In this document: positions 24,867 to 33,340 of the stretch, in pieces | Position numbering within the stretch: position 1 is the stretch's first letter | How the letters are laid out: each line of letters starts with the position of its first letter | From: Cyanobacteria bacterium K_Offshore_surface_m2_239 | GTDB taxonomy: Bacteria > Cyanobacteriota > Cyanobacteriia > PCC-6307 > Cyanobiaceae | Assembly (NCBI GenBank): GCA_016882305.1 | Contig: VGQX01000018.1 | Span: forward strand, 1 to 33,587 | Direction: 5' to 3' | Length of the DNA stretch: 33,587 nt | The notes under the pieces: generated by a model | What the model was told of the DNA's origin: nothing | The model's input: only the letters and a program-made list of their open reading frames with translations | Database searches by the model: none | Position numbers and translations under genes: made by a program

Positions 24867-25029
24867 GAAGAAGGACGTGGAGGGGTAGACATCCGGCCGG
24901 AAAGAATCAAGAGACAAGGACGTTTGACCGGTGGCGCCGTTGTGCCGACAGGGAGTGTTTTTGCGCTGAACCCAGATATCGCATTGCAGCAAGATCTCTT
25001 ACGATAACCGTTAGCCTGGATGGGTGTCG

Positions 25030-28000
25030 ATGGAGGAAGCCACTGCGCTGGAGGCCTGTCGACAACGGCTCCGTCGGGGCGCCTACGGGCAAGCCATCCA
25101 GGCCTTGGCCGCCCTGCCGCCGGGGCTGCTTCAGGCGCCACGGGTGGCTCTCGCCAGAACCCGAGCCCACCTGCTGCAAGGTCGGATCGCGGACGCGGAG
25201 AGCGCCCTGACCAGCGCCGATCTCCAGCGGGCCTCAGCGGGAGAGCGCCTCATCCTCTCGCTGGAAGCCGCCTCCGTGCGGATGATGCGGCACGTCGCCA
25301 TCCAGGCCGCCCTGGAATCCGCCGAGGCCGCCCTGGCGGTGGCCCGCGACCAGCCCTTGGATCCGGTGGATCGCGCGGAAGCGGATCGCGTGTGGTGTCG
25401 ACTGCTGCTGACGGCAGCCGTCTATCGCGAAGTTCCGCCAGAAGCCACGGCCGCCGTGGGGGATCGATTGCTCGCCTGCGCGGAGATCCTGGAACAGGCG
25501 GGTCGGCTGGATGAAGCCTTGGCCGCGCGATTCAGCCAAGCGGACAATCTGCCCGACATGGCGCAAAAACCCGAGGCCCTTGCCGCCCTGGCGGACAAGG
25601 CCATTCAGCTCGGGATCCCATCGGTCGCCGGCGAAGCCCAGAGGACAAGGGCGGAGAAACTTCTGGCCCTGGGCGCCTCCAGCGAGGCGATTCAGGCGGC
25701 GCTGGACCAAGCCGCGGAGTTCTACACGCGGGCCCAGCACGAGCATGGCCTGATTGACATTCAACTCGTGCGCGCCAAGCTGGCCAGTGAGCGGGAGCTG
25801 GCAGGGCCCGAGAGCCTTGCTCACTGCCTGGGTCTCTATCGGCAGATTGACACTCCGAAAGGAAGTCTCAATGCGCTGATGGAGCTGTCCCAATTGGCCC
25901 ATGACCGCGGGGATACCCAGCAGGCGGCCAACTATCGACAACAGATGATCCAATTGGCCGATGATGTCGGCATGGGCATCGCGAAGGACAGCTACGAAAC
26001 AGCCCAGATTGATCTGCTCATGCGCAATAGCGCCTTTGGCGAAGCCATTGAACGCTGCCAGGCTGCCATTGATTCCGATCGACCCGTCTTCAGCAAAGCC
26101 GGCTATCAAACCTTGCTTGCTTCAGCCTATTCCTTTCTCCGCAATTATGACGAGGCTCACGCGCATGGAACCAAAGCCATCGAGATGTATGAGGCCAAAG
26201 GCGATCTCGATTCCGCCTCGGACACCGTCACCCTTGTAGCCAGCAATCTCTCCTCCTGCCACAGCGAGGAGAAGTGGCAGGAAGCAGAGGACCTTCTGCA
26301 ACGCTGGATCGAAAGGGACAAGCAACGACAAGACCTCGCCGCCGCCATCAACAAATACGAAGTCCTCATACAGATGGATATTGAGCGGTACCACTACGCA
26401 ACCTGGCAGAGCGAGCCAAGTCATCTCCTGTTTCAGGCTGAGCAATTGATTCAGTCCGCGCAGGCCCTTGCCACCGACCTTCCCAAGCGCAGTGCCGCCA
26501 AACAACAGGGAAGTTTATTACAACTTCGAGGACAAGTCTGCCAAGCCAGAGGAGACGAGGACGGCGTGATTCAAGCCTGGCGAGATGCCCTGGCGTTGTA
26601 TGAGGAAGCCGGATTGGCAATGAGCATCGCGAACTGTCAATTCATTCTGGGAGTCATCTTTCTGAACAGAGCTAACCGAAGCTTCCAAGATAACTTTCCC
26701 GCGTCCGAAAGCAATCTCCAGAAGGCCCTTGAATTCTATGCCTCAACGGCCATGCGCAGTCAATCAGCGGATACGCGCTATATGATTGCTCGCCTTTACA
26801 CCAACGCCACAGCACAAGTCAAGGGCGAGTTACGCGACCAACTGCTGGATGCATCCCTGGAGCAATTGGAGCAAGGAGAGCTGGAATACGATGCGGCAAG
26901 ACGAGAATTTACCGTTGGCGACTCGGTGCTTGAAGTTCAAAGAGGAAAAGGATCCTTCATTGAAAAGAGTCAGCGCATTTATGAACTTGCTCTGGAGATT
27001 CACAGCCTGCTGCGCCCCAATCCTCCAGAGGCCTGGAGCTGGGCCCAGCAGGCCAAGGCGCGTGGCTTGTCGGATGTTCTTGGTCTTGGCTCCATCCCCC
27101 CCACACGGCTGATCTCCCAACTGGCGGACCAGCCCGCCTCTTTGGCGCTGCTGTTGCGGGAGCGTGAACTGGTCTCTCGCATCCAGAAAGTCTCCCCCGA
27201 GGAGAAGATCGGCCTCCGCGACGCTCTGGATCAACTGTGGCAAGAAATGAAACAGGACGACCACCTGGCGGACTATCTCGAACTGCGTTCAGCGACAGCC
27301 CTTGATGCCACTGAGCTTTCCAACCTGATTCGCCAGCAGACGTCGCGGGAGCAACCGATCGTCTGCCTCGATTGGATCGCGGTGAATGGCCAGCTCTTGC
27401 TGCTTGCTTTACGTGCCGATCAACCGGCGCAGCTGTTTCCACTGGCGCTTCGCCAACCTGCCGTCAGCCAATTCATCGACAGTCATTTATCCGCCGAGGC
27501 CTTTCGTTCCACGCTGCGCGACACGCCAGAGGTTTTGCGTGAGCTGGATCCCCTCATCGCTCCCCTCGCCGACATCGCGGCGCCTGAAGAGCTTCTGATC
27601 TTCTCACCAACAGGACCGTTGCATGGACTTCCCCTCCATGCGCTGGAACTCAAGGGACAGACCCTGTTGGAACGGCATCCCATCGTCTATTGCCCAAGTT
27701 TGAGCGTGCTGCGCCATTGTTTGTCGCGTCGCCGCCAGCGCCAGCAACCGCCTGTCGTGGGCCTGTTCGGCGATCCCAATGGCGATCGACCAGCAGCGGC
27801 AGCGTTGGTGCGTGAGCTGGAAAGGCATTTCGGGACAACCGCTCTGGTGAACGGCGCGGTGACGCGCAAAGCGGTTTCAGAGGCCTTGCGCCGCTGTGAA
27901 CTCGTTCACTTTCAAGGCCACGCCATTCACTTGCCTCAGACTCCCTTGGACTCCCACCTTGCCCTGGCGACCCATCCAGACACCGGCCATGCCGATCGGC

Positions 28001-28347
28001 TGACGGCGCAGGATATCTTCACCCACCATGAACTGCAGGCGGAGCTGGTCACGCTGGCCGCCTGCGAAAGCGCGGCGAATGTGATTGAAACAGGCGATGA
28101 GCCGTTCGGATTGATTCCAGCCTTTCTCTATGCCGGAGCCAACGCCGTGCTCGCGACCCTATGGAAAGTCAATCAGACATCGGCGGCGGAAACCATGCGC
28201 CATTTTTATCACGCCTTCACAGGCTCCGATCCGCCGATGAGCAAAGCCCGCGCGCTGCGGCAAGCCATGTTGACCGTGCGGGAGACTCCGGGGTGTGAAA
28301 CTCCTTATCATTGGGCACCCTTTGTGCTTTATGGAGACTGGTCCTGA
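25030..28347 (+). CDS. TPR-repeat CHAT-domain (caspase-like) protease
   Basis: 1105 residues from the ATG at 25030; a GTG at 25024 would add two. Residues ~1-680 are helical TPR-like repeats (ALESAEAALAVARDQ, ANYRQQMIQLADDVGMG, AYSFLRNYDEAHAHGTKAI). Residues ~760-1105 are a CHAT domain: LLIFSPTGPLHGLPLHAL, catalytic His964 in LVHFQGHAIHLP, Cys1012 in LVTLAACESAANV, and GANAVLATLWKVN. The family are caspase-related cysteine peptidases, often cleaving a partner in defence or cell-death modules. There is no signal peptide, so it is probably cytosolic. The stop abuts the next ATG. A possible promoter with TACGAT at 25000 precedes it. The middle of the gene is noticeably less GC-rich than its neighbours. 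Its trigger is unknown. Confidence 0.9.
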   Translation: MEEATALEACRQRLRRGAYGQAIQALAALPPGLLQAPRVALARTRAHLLQGRIADAESALTSADLQRASAGERLILSLEAASVRMMRHVAIQAALESAEAALAVARDQPLDPVDRAEADRVWCRLLLTAAVYREVPPEATAAVGDRLLACAEILEQAGRLDEALAARFSQADNLPDMAQKPEALAALADKAIQLGIPSVAGEAQRTRAEKLLALGASSEAIQAALDQAAEFYTRAQHEHGLIDIQLVRAKLASERELAGPESLAHCLGLYRQIDTPKGSLNALMELSQLAHDRGDTQQAANYRQQMIQLADDVGMGIAKDSYETAQIDLLMRNSAFGEAIERCQAAIDSDRPVFSKAGYQTLLASAYSFLRNYDEAHAHGTKAIEMYEAKGDLDSASDTVTLVASNLSSCHSEEKWQEAEDLLQRWIERDKQRQDLAAAINKYEVLIQMDIERYHYATWQSEPSHLLFQAEQLIQSAQALATDLPKRSAAKQQGSLLQLRGQVCQARGDEDGVIQAWRDALALYEEAGLAMSIANCQFILGVIFLNRANRSFQDNFPASESNLQKALEFYASTAMRSQSADTRYMIARLYTNATAQVKGELRDQLLDASLEQLEQGELEYDAARREFTVGDSVLEVQRGKGSFIEKSQRIYELALEIHSLLRPNPPEAWSWAQQAKARGLSDVLGLGSIPPTRLISQLADQPASLALLLRERELVSRIQKVSPEEKIGLRDALDQLWQEMKQDDHLADYLELRSATALDATELSNLIRQQTSREQPIVCLDWIAVNGQLLLLALRADQPAQLFPLALRQPAVSQFIDSHLSAEAFRSTLRDTPEVLRELDPLIAPLADIAAPEELLIFSPTGPLHGLPLHALELKGQTLLERHPIVYCPSLSVLRHCLSRRRQRQQPPVVGLFGDPNGDRPAAAALVRELERHFGTTALVNGAVTRKAVSEALRRCELVHFQGHAIHLPQTPLDSHLALATHPDTGHADRLTAQDIFTHHELQAELVTLAACESAANVIETGDEPFGLIPAFLYAGANAVLATLWKVNQTSAAETMRHFYHAFTGSDPPMSKARALRQAMLTVRETPGCETPYHWAPFVLYGDWS

Positions 28348-29121
28348 ATGACAAACAGCGCTGCTTCAAGCGACAGCCACCTGGCGGATGATCTGTTGAT
28401 CGATCCCGCAGATGAGCTGTTGATCGATGCCCCCCTCATCGCCGATCCAGACGCGGATGAGGAAATGGGCCCCTCCGATCTGGCGGCGATCGCCGATGAG
28501 GATTTGAAAGGGAGTCGCCTGCTCGTGGTGCGCCGCGCTGTTGAACCCGTCGATCTGGGCGGGACCGCCGGTGGCCTGGTGCAACTGGCGTGCACCTTTC
28601 AGCCCGCCGAGCGGACCCGCTTCACGTCCGCGCATTTTCGCCTGCGGGTGACAGCGCCGCCGGAGGCGCGGATTGTGGATCTGGCACCCAGGGTGATTCA
28701 AGATTCCAATCCGGTGGAATTCACCTTCGACAACACGGGCAAGCTCGGCATCCAGTGGCCGCTTGTAGAGAGCAATGTGGAGAGCAGCTCGCAAAAGAAA
28801 TATACAACTTACCATTGCCGTGTTCAAGGATCAGGAGAAGGAACCACCATGGCCCGCTGGGACTTCCGAGAAGATCCCGATCGCCAGGATGGTCTGGGCC
28901 AAGAACAGGTCTTGAATTTCACCCTGCCCGTCACAGGACCCATCACCGGCAGCGTGATCGTCAGTGCGCGACTGGCGCGCTCCGGGGTTCAAGGGAAGCT
29001 GGAAGCCATTCGCGATCTTGTTCTGGGTTCGTCTCCGGTGGAACGGCAATACGCCATCGCCTTCACCATTCCTCCATCGCCAAGCTCCCTGGGCCTGGCC
29101 CGCTGGTTCCGCCGTCTCTGA
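28348..29121 (+). CDS. Unrecognised beta-rich partner of the CHAT protease
   Basis: 257 residues; the ATG follows the CHAT stop with no gap, so translation is coupled. Residues 1-55 are acidic and likely disordered, with a duplicated DDLLIDPAD / DELLIDAPL unit. Residues ~56-245 are a strand-rich fold of alternating hydrophobic segments (LLVVRRAVEPVDLGGTAGG, SAHFRLRVTAPPEARIVDL, QVLNFTLPVTGPITGSVIV). The C-terminus is a short amphipathic end, SLGLARWFRRL. No family is recognised. By position it is the obvious candidate substrate, inhibitor or effector of the protease, but no cleavage site can be proved. Comparison with bacterial gasdermins by length and context is only suggestive. Confidence 0.8.
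   Translation: MTNSAASSDSHLADDLLIDPADELLIDAPLIADPDADEEMGPSDLAAIADEDLKGSRLLVVRRAVEPVDLGGTAGGLVQLACTFQPAERTRFTSAHFRLRVTAPPEARIVDLAPRVIQDSNPVEFTFDNTGKLGIQWPLVESNVESSSQKKYTTYHCRVQGSGEGTTMARWDFREDPDRQDGLGQEQVLNFTLPVTGPITGSVIVSARLARSGVQGKLEAIRDLVLGSSPVERQYAIAFTIPPSPSSLGLARWFRRL
28387..28431 (+). repeat. 24-bp-period direct repeat in the N-terminus of the CHAT partner
   Basis: Two 21-bp units (28387-28407 and 28411-28431) match at 19 positions and encode DDLLIDP and DELLIDA. An internal duplication of an acidic-leucine motif. Confidence 0.7.
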
Positions 29122-29174
29122 AACCCCTTCCCCGTTCACGGCGTCCACGCTCCCGCCGAACGCCCCACAGCCCC

Positions 29175-30092
29175 TCAGCCCCGCAGCAAGCGCCGGGCGA
29201 TCTCCGGCAACAACGTCTCATCCACCGCGCAACGTTTGCCCTCGCTGAAGGCCACCAGCAGGCAGGGCGCCACCCCCTCCGCCTCCAGGTAGGCGGCATC
29301 GTGGCGAGCCTGGCTCATCCAGCCGGCTTTGCTCCACAGCAGCCCCCCCGCCGGCAGGCCCGCGCCGAGAAAGCCATCCACCTGGTTTTCGGGGTCCGCC
29401 GCCCGTCGCGCCGGGTCGAGGGAGCGGGCGAGAAGCTCTTGCATGCGGCGGCTGGCGGGGGGGGAGACCATGGCCCCGGCCATCACCGCCTGCAACATCC
29501 GGGCGGTGCCCTCCGTGTTCAGGCGATTGCGGTTGGCGTTCTCGGCTCCGTAACTCTGACGCTCCCGGCCGTAGGGACCATCTCCCCAGGTTTTCTGGCA
29601 GGCGTTGCTGCCCTCCAGCTCCGGCCAGCCGAGCTGCGCCAGCCAGCGGTTCACCACCTGGCGGTCCTCGCTCCAGGCGGCGAAGGCGGCGGGGGGAAGT
29701 TCCACGCCGCTGGTGGTGCCGCTGAGGAGATCCAGAACGTAACCGGTGGCGTCATTGCTGGAATCGCGCACCATGTCGGCCAGGGCCCGGCTGAGCTCCT
29801 CGCCGCGACTGAGCCACTGGCGCTGGATCCAGGCCTCCGCCGCCACCAGATAGATGAGCTTCACCACGCTCGCCGGATAGCGCTGCCGCAGGCCCTGCCA
29901 GTGGGCGCCCGCCCCGGCCTGCTCCAGGGGCTCCCCCCAGCCCTCCTCGCTCCAGGAGCGCAGGGAGGCGGGATAGCGGATCCAGGTGAGCGACAGGCGG
30001 GCGGCCAGCCCGGGACGGCCCTCCGCCTCCAGGTCGGCCACCAGGGCCGCCAGCCGTTCCTGCATCCCCCCATCGGCGCGGTAGAACGCCAT
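29175..30092 (-). CDS. Beta-lactamase-fold serine hydrolase
   Basis: About 305 residues from the ATG at 30092 (GTG at 30098 possible). Class A-like motifs are SVVK (Ser75, Lys78), SSN at 111-113 in VRDSSNDATGY, and KAG at 255-257 in WSKAGWMSQ, in place of KTG. These are the nucleophile, second and third motifs of penicillin-recognising enzymes. No clear signal peptide is visible. It could be a peptidase or esterase rather than a lactamase; no resistance role is implied. Divergent from the NlpC/P60 gene with about 20 bp between starts, so the promoters overlap. Confidence 0.78.
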   Translation of the reverse strand: MAFYRADGGMQERLAALVADLEAEGRPGLAARLSLTWIRYPASLRSWSEEGWGEPLEQAGAGAHWQGLRQRYPASVVKLIYLVAAEAWIQRQWLSRGEELSRALADMVRDSSNDATGYVLDLLSGTTSGVELPPAAFAAWSEDRQVVNRWLAQLGWPELEGSNACQKTWGDGPYGRERQSYGAENANRNRLNTEGTARMLQAVMAGAMVSPPASRRMQELLARSLDPARRAADPENQVDGFLGAGLPAGGLLWSKAGWMSQARHDAAYLEAEGVAPCLLVAFSEGKRCAVDETLLPEIARRLLRG

Positions 30093-30112
30093 CCGCACGG
30101 CCCCTCCATGTG

Positions 30113-30895
30113 ATGGCGACCCTAGGAACAGGCCCCACGGCCCGCCAAGGCATCACCCTGCATCCCCTGCCAACGCGAGAGCAGAACGGGTCCCATCCCG
30201 CCCCCGGCAGCCTCTGGCGCCTGCTCCAGCCCCTGGATGCCTACAGCCGGTCCCGCAGCGATGGTCTGGCCACCCAGGTGGCCGCCGGTCGCCACCTGCG
30301 GGTGCTGGAGCTCGCCCCGACCCGCGTGCGGGCGCGCCTGTGGGAGGACGGCTATCCCTGCTGGCTCGACCGCGCGGCCCTGCTGGCCCACGGCCAGCCG
30401 GTGGCGACAGCGCCCCCGCCCCGGGCCTGGGATCGCGAGGGGATCGCGGCCCGCCTGCCGGCCGTTCTGGCCTTCGCCGAACAGGCGCTGACCGTGCCCA
30501 ACCGCTACCTCTGGGGCGGCACCCTGGGGCCCGATTTCGATTGCTCCGGCCTGGTGCAGACGGCCTTTGCCCGGGAAGGGATCTGGCTGCCGCGGGATGC
30601 CTACCTGCAGGAGCGCTTCTGCCAGCCCGTGGCGGCGCGGCCGGGGGAGCTCAGCCTGCTGCGACCGGGCGATCTGGTGTTCTTTGGCACGGCGCGCCGC
30701 TGCACCCATGTGGGCCTGCACCTGGGCGGCGGCCGCTATTTGCATAGTTCCGGCCGGGAGCACGGCCGCGATGGCCTGGGCATCGATGACCCGCACCCCA
30801 CCAACCCCCACCCCGTCGCCCGCCACTACCGCGAGGAATGGCGCGGCGCCGGCCGGGTGATGCACAGCCATGACGGCAGTCCCCTGCCCCCTTAA
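30113..30895 (+). CDS. NlpC/P60 family cell-wall peptidase
   Basis: About 260 residues. The N-terminal ~100 residues look like SH3-like beta sequence (LRVLELAPTRVRARLWEDG). The C-terminal catalytic domain has DFDCSGLVQ (Cys144), CTHVGLHLG (His199) and YLHSSG (His211), the Cys-His-His triad. It would cleave peptide stems of peptidoglycan. No clear Sec signal is visible. GTG at 30110 or ATG at 30113; the ATG is preferred. It is 27 bp before the glycosyltransferase and probably co-transcribed. Confidence 0.87.
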   Translation: MATLGTGPTARQGITLHPLPTREQNGSHPAPGSLWRLLQPLDAYSRSRSDGLATQVAAGRHLRVLELAPTRVRARLWEDGYPCWLDRAALLAHGQPVATAPPPRAWDREGIAARLPAVLAFAEQALTVPNRYLWGGTLGPDFDCSGLVQTAFAREGIWLPRDAYLQERFCQPVAARPGELSLLRPGDLVFFGTARRCTHVGLHLGGGRYLHSSGREHGRDGLGIDDPHPTNPHPVARHYREEWRGAGRVMHSHDGSPLPP

Positions 30896-30922
30896 GGTCG
30901 GACCGAGTCCGCCACCGCGGCC

Positions 30923-31966
30923 ATGGCGCCCGCCGTCCGCCCCACGCCCAGCTCCGGCCCGCTCCATGGCAGCGCCAGCGATCACGCTCCCCCCGGCCTC
31001 GCTGACGCCACGCCGGCGCTGTCGGTGGTGGTGCCCCTCTACAACGAAGAGGCCAGCGTGCGGCAGCTTGTCGCCCAGTTGCTGGAGGCGTTGCGGCCGC
31101 TGGGGCTGGCCTTCGAGCTGGTGCTGGTGGATGACGGCTCCCGGGACCGCACGCCGGAGCTGCTGCGGGAGCTGGCGGCGGAGGTGCCGGAGCTGGTGGC
31201 CGTGCTCCTGCGCCGCAACTACGGCCAGACGGCGGCGATGGCGGCGGGATTCGACAGCGGCCGGGCGCCGATCATCGTCACCCTCGATGGCGATCTGCAG
31301 AACGATCCCGCCGACATCCCGCTGCTGCTGGACACCCTGGAGGAGGGTTACGACCTGGTGAGCGGCTGGCGGCACGAGCGCCAGGACGGCGCCATCAACC
31401 GCCTGCTGCCCTCCCTGATCGCCAACCGCCTGATCGCCCGCGTCACGGGGGTGCGCCTCCATGACTACGGCTGCTCCTTGAAGGCCTACCGGCGGGAGGT
31501 GGTGGCGGACATGAATCTCTACGGGGAGCTGCACCGTTTTCTGCCGGCGCTGGCCTTCATCGAGGGCGCCCGCATCGGCGAGGTGCGCGTGCGCCACCAC
31601 CCGCGCCGCTACGGCAAAAGCAAGTACGGCATCGATCGCACGTTCCGCGTGTTGATGGACCTGCTGACGGTGTGGTTCATGAAGCGCTTCCTCACCCGCC
31701 CGATGCATGTGTTCGGCCTGGCGGGGCTGGTCACCCTGGGGATCGGCCTGGCGCTGGCGCTGTGGCTGGCGGGGGAAAAGGTGCTGCTGGGGGTGGACAT
31801 CGGCAATCGCCCCCTGCTGCTGATGGCGGTGCTGGCGATCCTCAGCGGCGTGCAGTTGTTCTGCTTCGGCCTGCTGGCCGAGCTGCAGATGCGCACGTAT
31901 CACGAGAGCCAGGGGCGTCCGATCTACAGGGTGCGGACCACGGTGCGAGGCGCGGCTTTGGCCTGA
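30923..31966 (+). CDS. Family 2 glycosyltransferase, polyprenyl-phosphate type
   Basis: 347 residues. The GT-A fold runs LSVVVPLYNEEASVRQLV, then VLVDDGSRDRTPELL, with IIVTLDGDLQNDP as the metal-binding aspartate region. The acceptor region is GVRLHDYGCSLKAYRREV; RRYGKSKYGIDRTFR is typical of the DPM1/GtrB group. Two C-terminal transmembrane helices follow (HVFGLAGLVTLGIGLALAL and LLLMAVLAILSGVQLFCF). It transfers a sugar from a nucleotide donor to a lipid phosphate at the membrane for envelope glycan synthesis. Its 3' end overlaps the convergent HEAT-like gene by 43 bp. Confidence 0.88.
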   Translation: MAPAVRPTPSSGPLHGSASDHAPPGLADATPALSVVVPLYNEEASVRQLVAQLLEALRPLGLAFELVLVDDGSRDRTPELLRELAAEVPELVAVLLRRNYGQTAAMAAGFDSGRAPIIVTLDGDLQNDPADIPLLLDTLEEGYDLVSGWRHERQDGAINRLLPSLIANRLIARVTGVRLHDYGCSLKAYRREVVADMNLYGELHRFLPALAFIEGARIGEVRVRHHPRRYGKSKYGIDRTFRVLMDLLTVWFMKRFLTRPMHVFGLAGLVTLGIGLALALWLAGEKVLLGVDIGNRPLLLMAVLAILSGVQLFCFGLLAELQMRTYHESQGRPIYRVRTTVRGAALA

Positions 31967-32520
31967 GCCGAGCGGATCGCGGCTCTCGGCTGAAGGGAGC
32001 GTGTTCCGGAAAGGGGACCGTCTGCGGATGGTCGTCCCCGGAAGGCCTCCATCGCCAGCGCCGCCTCCCGCACCACCGCCGGATCGGTGTCGCGCAGGCC
32101 GCGCCGGAGCAGGGGGAGGGTGTCGCGGCTGCCCCAGGCGCGGGCGCGCCGCATCGCCGCCAGCCGCATGGGACCACCGGCCCGCTCATGGCGCCGCAGC
32201 TCTCGCAGCCAGGCCTGCCGTTGCGCGGGGCTCAGGCGCGCGGAGGACAAGGGTGCCAGGGGTTGGGCCGGCGCCCAGCCGTCCTCCAGCGCCTCCCCTG
32301 CACGACGGAGGCCGCCCGTGCCCCCCGCGGAGGCGTTGGCGGAATCCTCGGCGGGGGACGCCTGGCGGGCCTTCCAGACGAGGGTGTTCTGGGCCCGGTT
32401 GAGGGCGGCCACCTCGCGGGTGTCCGTGCTTTTGAGCAGGGGGCGGGGGCGGCGGCCGGCCAGCCACAACCCGGAGGCCAGGGCGAAAGCCGCCAGGACA
32501 CCAAGGAGGGAGGGGTTCAT
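31924..32520 (-). CDS. Membrane-anchored HEAT-repeat-like protein
   Basis: 198 residues. The N-terminal helix SLLGVLAAFALASGLWLAG is an anchor or signal. A Ser/Ala-rich linker follows, then HEAT-like helices (MRLAAMRRARAWGSRDTLPL and LRRGLRDTDPAVVREAALAM). Function not recognised. It converges on the glycosyltransferase with a 43-bp overlap, so antisense interference is possible. Confidence 0.65.
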   Translation of the reverse strand: MNPSLLGVLAAFALASGLWLAGRRPRPLLKSTDTREVAALNRAQNTLVWKARQASPAEDSANASAGGTGGLRRAGEALEDGWAPAQPLAPLSSARLSPAQRQAWLRELRRHERAGGPMRLAAMRRARAWGSRDTLPLLRRGLRDTDPAVVREAALAMEAFRGRPSADGPLSGTRSLQPRAAIRSAQAKAAPRTVVRTL

Positions 32521-32624
32521 GCTGCCGCGCGCCGCTGCTGAATTTTTATGTCACCCCCAGCCCGTGCCCGGGGGCGCGGCGGAAAGGCCTCCGTACACTA
32601 CCGGCGGTTGTTACTGGCCTTGCC

Positions 32625-32741
32625 ATGACTGGAAGCTTTGCCGCCTCTTGGATGCCCTCCGTGTTCATCCCCCTGGTGGGAATCCTCGGGCCCGCTGTGG
32701 CCATGGCCCTGCTGTTCAACGTGATCGAGGCCCGCGACTGA
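32625..32741 (+). CDS. psaI: Photosystem I reaction centre subunit VIII
   Basis: 38 residues: [20 protein letters not shown], then [18 protein letters not shown]. One transmembrane helix with the conserved PSxFxPLVG start and PAxAMA core. PsaI sits in the thylakoid membrane and helps bind PsaL for photosystem I trimer assembly. It lies 49 bp upstream of psaL on the same strand, the common cyanobacterial order. TACACT at 32594-32599 could be the -10 of the shared promoter. Confidence 0.93.
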   Translation: MTGSFAASWMPSVFIPLVGILGPAVAMALLFNVIEARD

Positions 32742-32790
32742 CCGCGTCGCCGTTGCCAGTCCATCCGCCGACCCCCATCCCCCTTCCGTC

Positions 32791-33282
32791 ATGACCGTGA
32801 CCCCCGTGGCCGACCCCTGCGTCGGCAACTTGGCGACGCCCGTCAACAGCAGCTACTTCACCAAGGCCTTCCTGAATGCCCTGCCGGCCTATCGCCCCTC
32901 CCTGTCGCCGAACCGGCGCGGTCTGGAAGTGGGCATGGCCCATGGCTTCTTCCTGTTTGGCCCCTTCGCCCTGACCGGTCCCCTGCGCCTGACCGAGTAC
33001 GCCAACACCGCCGGCCTGCTGGCCACGATCGGCCTGGTGTCGATCCTGACGGTGTGCCTGTCGATCTATGGCACCGCCGGCCGCGGCCCCAACGTGCAGC
33101 CCCCGGACGCCACCATCGACAATCCCCCTGCCGACCTGTTCACCAAAGCCGGCTGGGCGGAATTCGCCAGCGGCTTCTGGCTCGGTGGATGCGGCGGCGC
33201 GGCCTTCGCCTGGTTCCTCTGCAGCACCACCATCGTCTCCCCCCTGGTGAAGATCGCCGGTGGCGTCTGGAGCGTGAGCTGA
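32791..33282 (+). CDS. psaL: Photosystem I reaction centre subunit XI
   Basis: 163 residues, normal length. Characteristic PsaL sequences are [60 protein letters not shown] and [16 protein letters not shown]. It has three membrane helices. It forms the trimer interface of photosystem I in the thylakoid and follows psaI. A strong intrinsic terminator lies 32 bp past its stop. Confidence 0.96.
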   Translation: MTVTPVADPCVGNLATPVNSSYFTKAFLNALPAYRPSLSPNRRGLEVGMAHGFFLFGPFALTGPLRLTEYANTAGLLATIGLVSILTVCLSIYGTAGRGPNVQPPDATIDNPPADLFTKAGWAEFASGFWLGGCGGAAFAWFLCSTTIVSPLVKIAGGVWSVS

Positions 33283-33314
33283 ACCGGCCCCCAGACCTCA
33301 GACCTCACCTCATG

Positions 33315-33340
33315 AGCCCCGGTCGAGCCGGGGCTTTTTT
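33315..33340 (+). terminator. Intrinsic terminator of psaI-psaL
   Basis: Stem AGCCCCGG (33315-33322) / CCGGGGCT (33328-33335) with loop TCGAG, followed by a T run to 33340. Confidence 0.93.

Noticed and set aside
28348-29121. Bacterial gasdermin
   Set aside because: Length and CHAT neighbour fit, but no gasdermin sequence feature such as an N-terminal cysteine near the start is visible.
29175-30092. True class A beta-lactamase
   Set aside because: The third motif is KAG rather than KTG and no export signal is visible; only the fold family can be supported.
30122-31903. 593-residue minus-strand frame
   Set aside because: Antisense shadow of the NlpC/P60 and glycosyltransferase genes.
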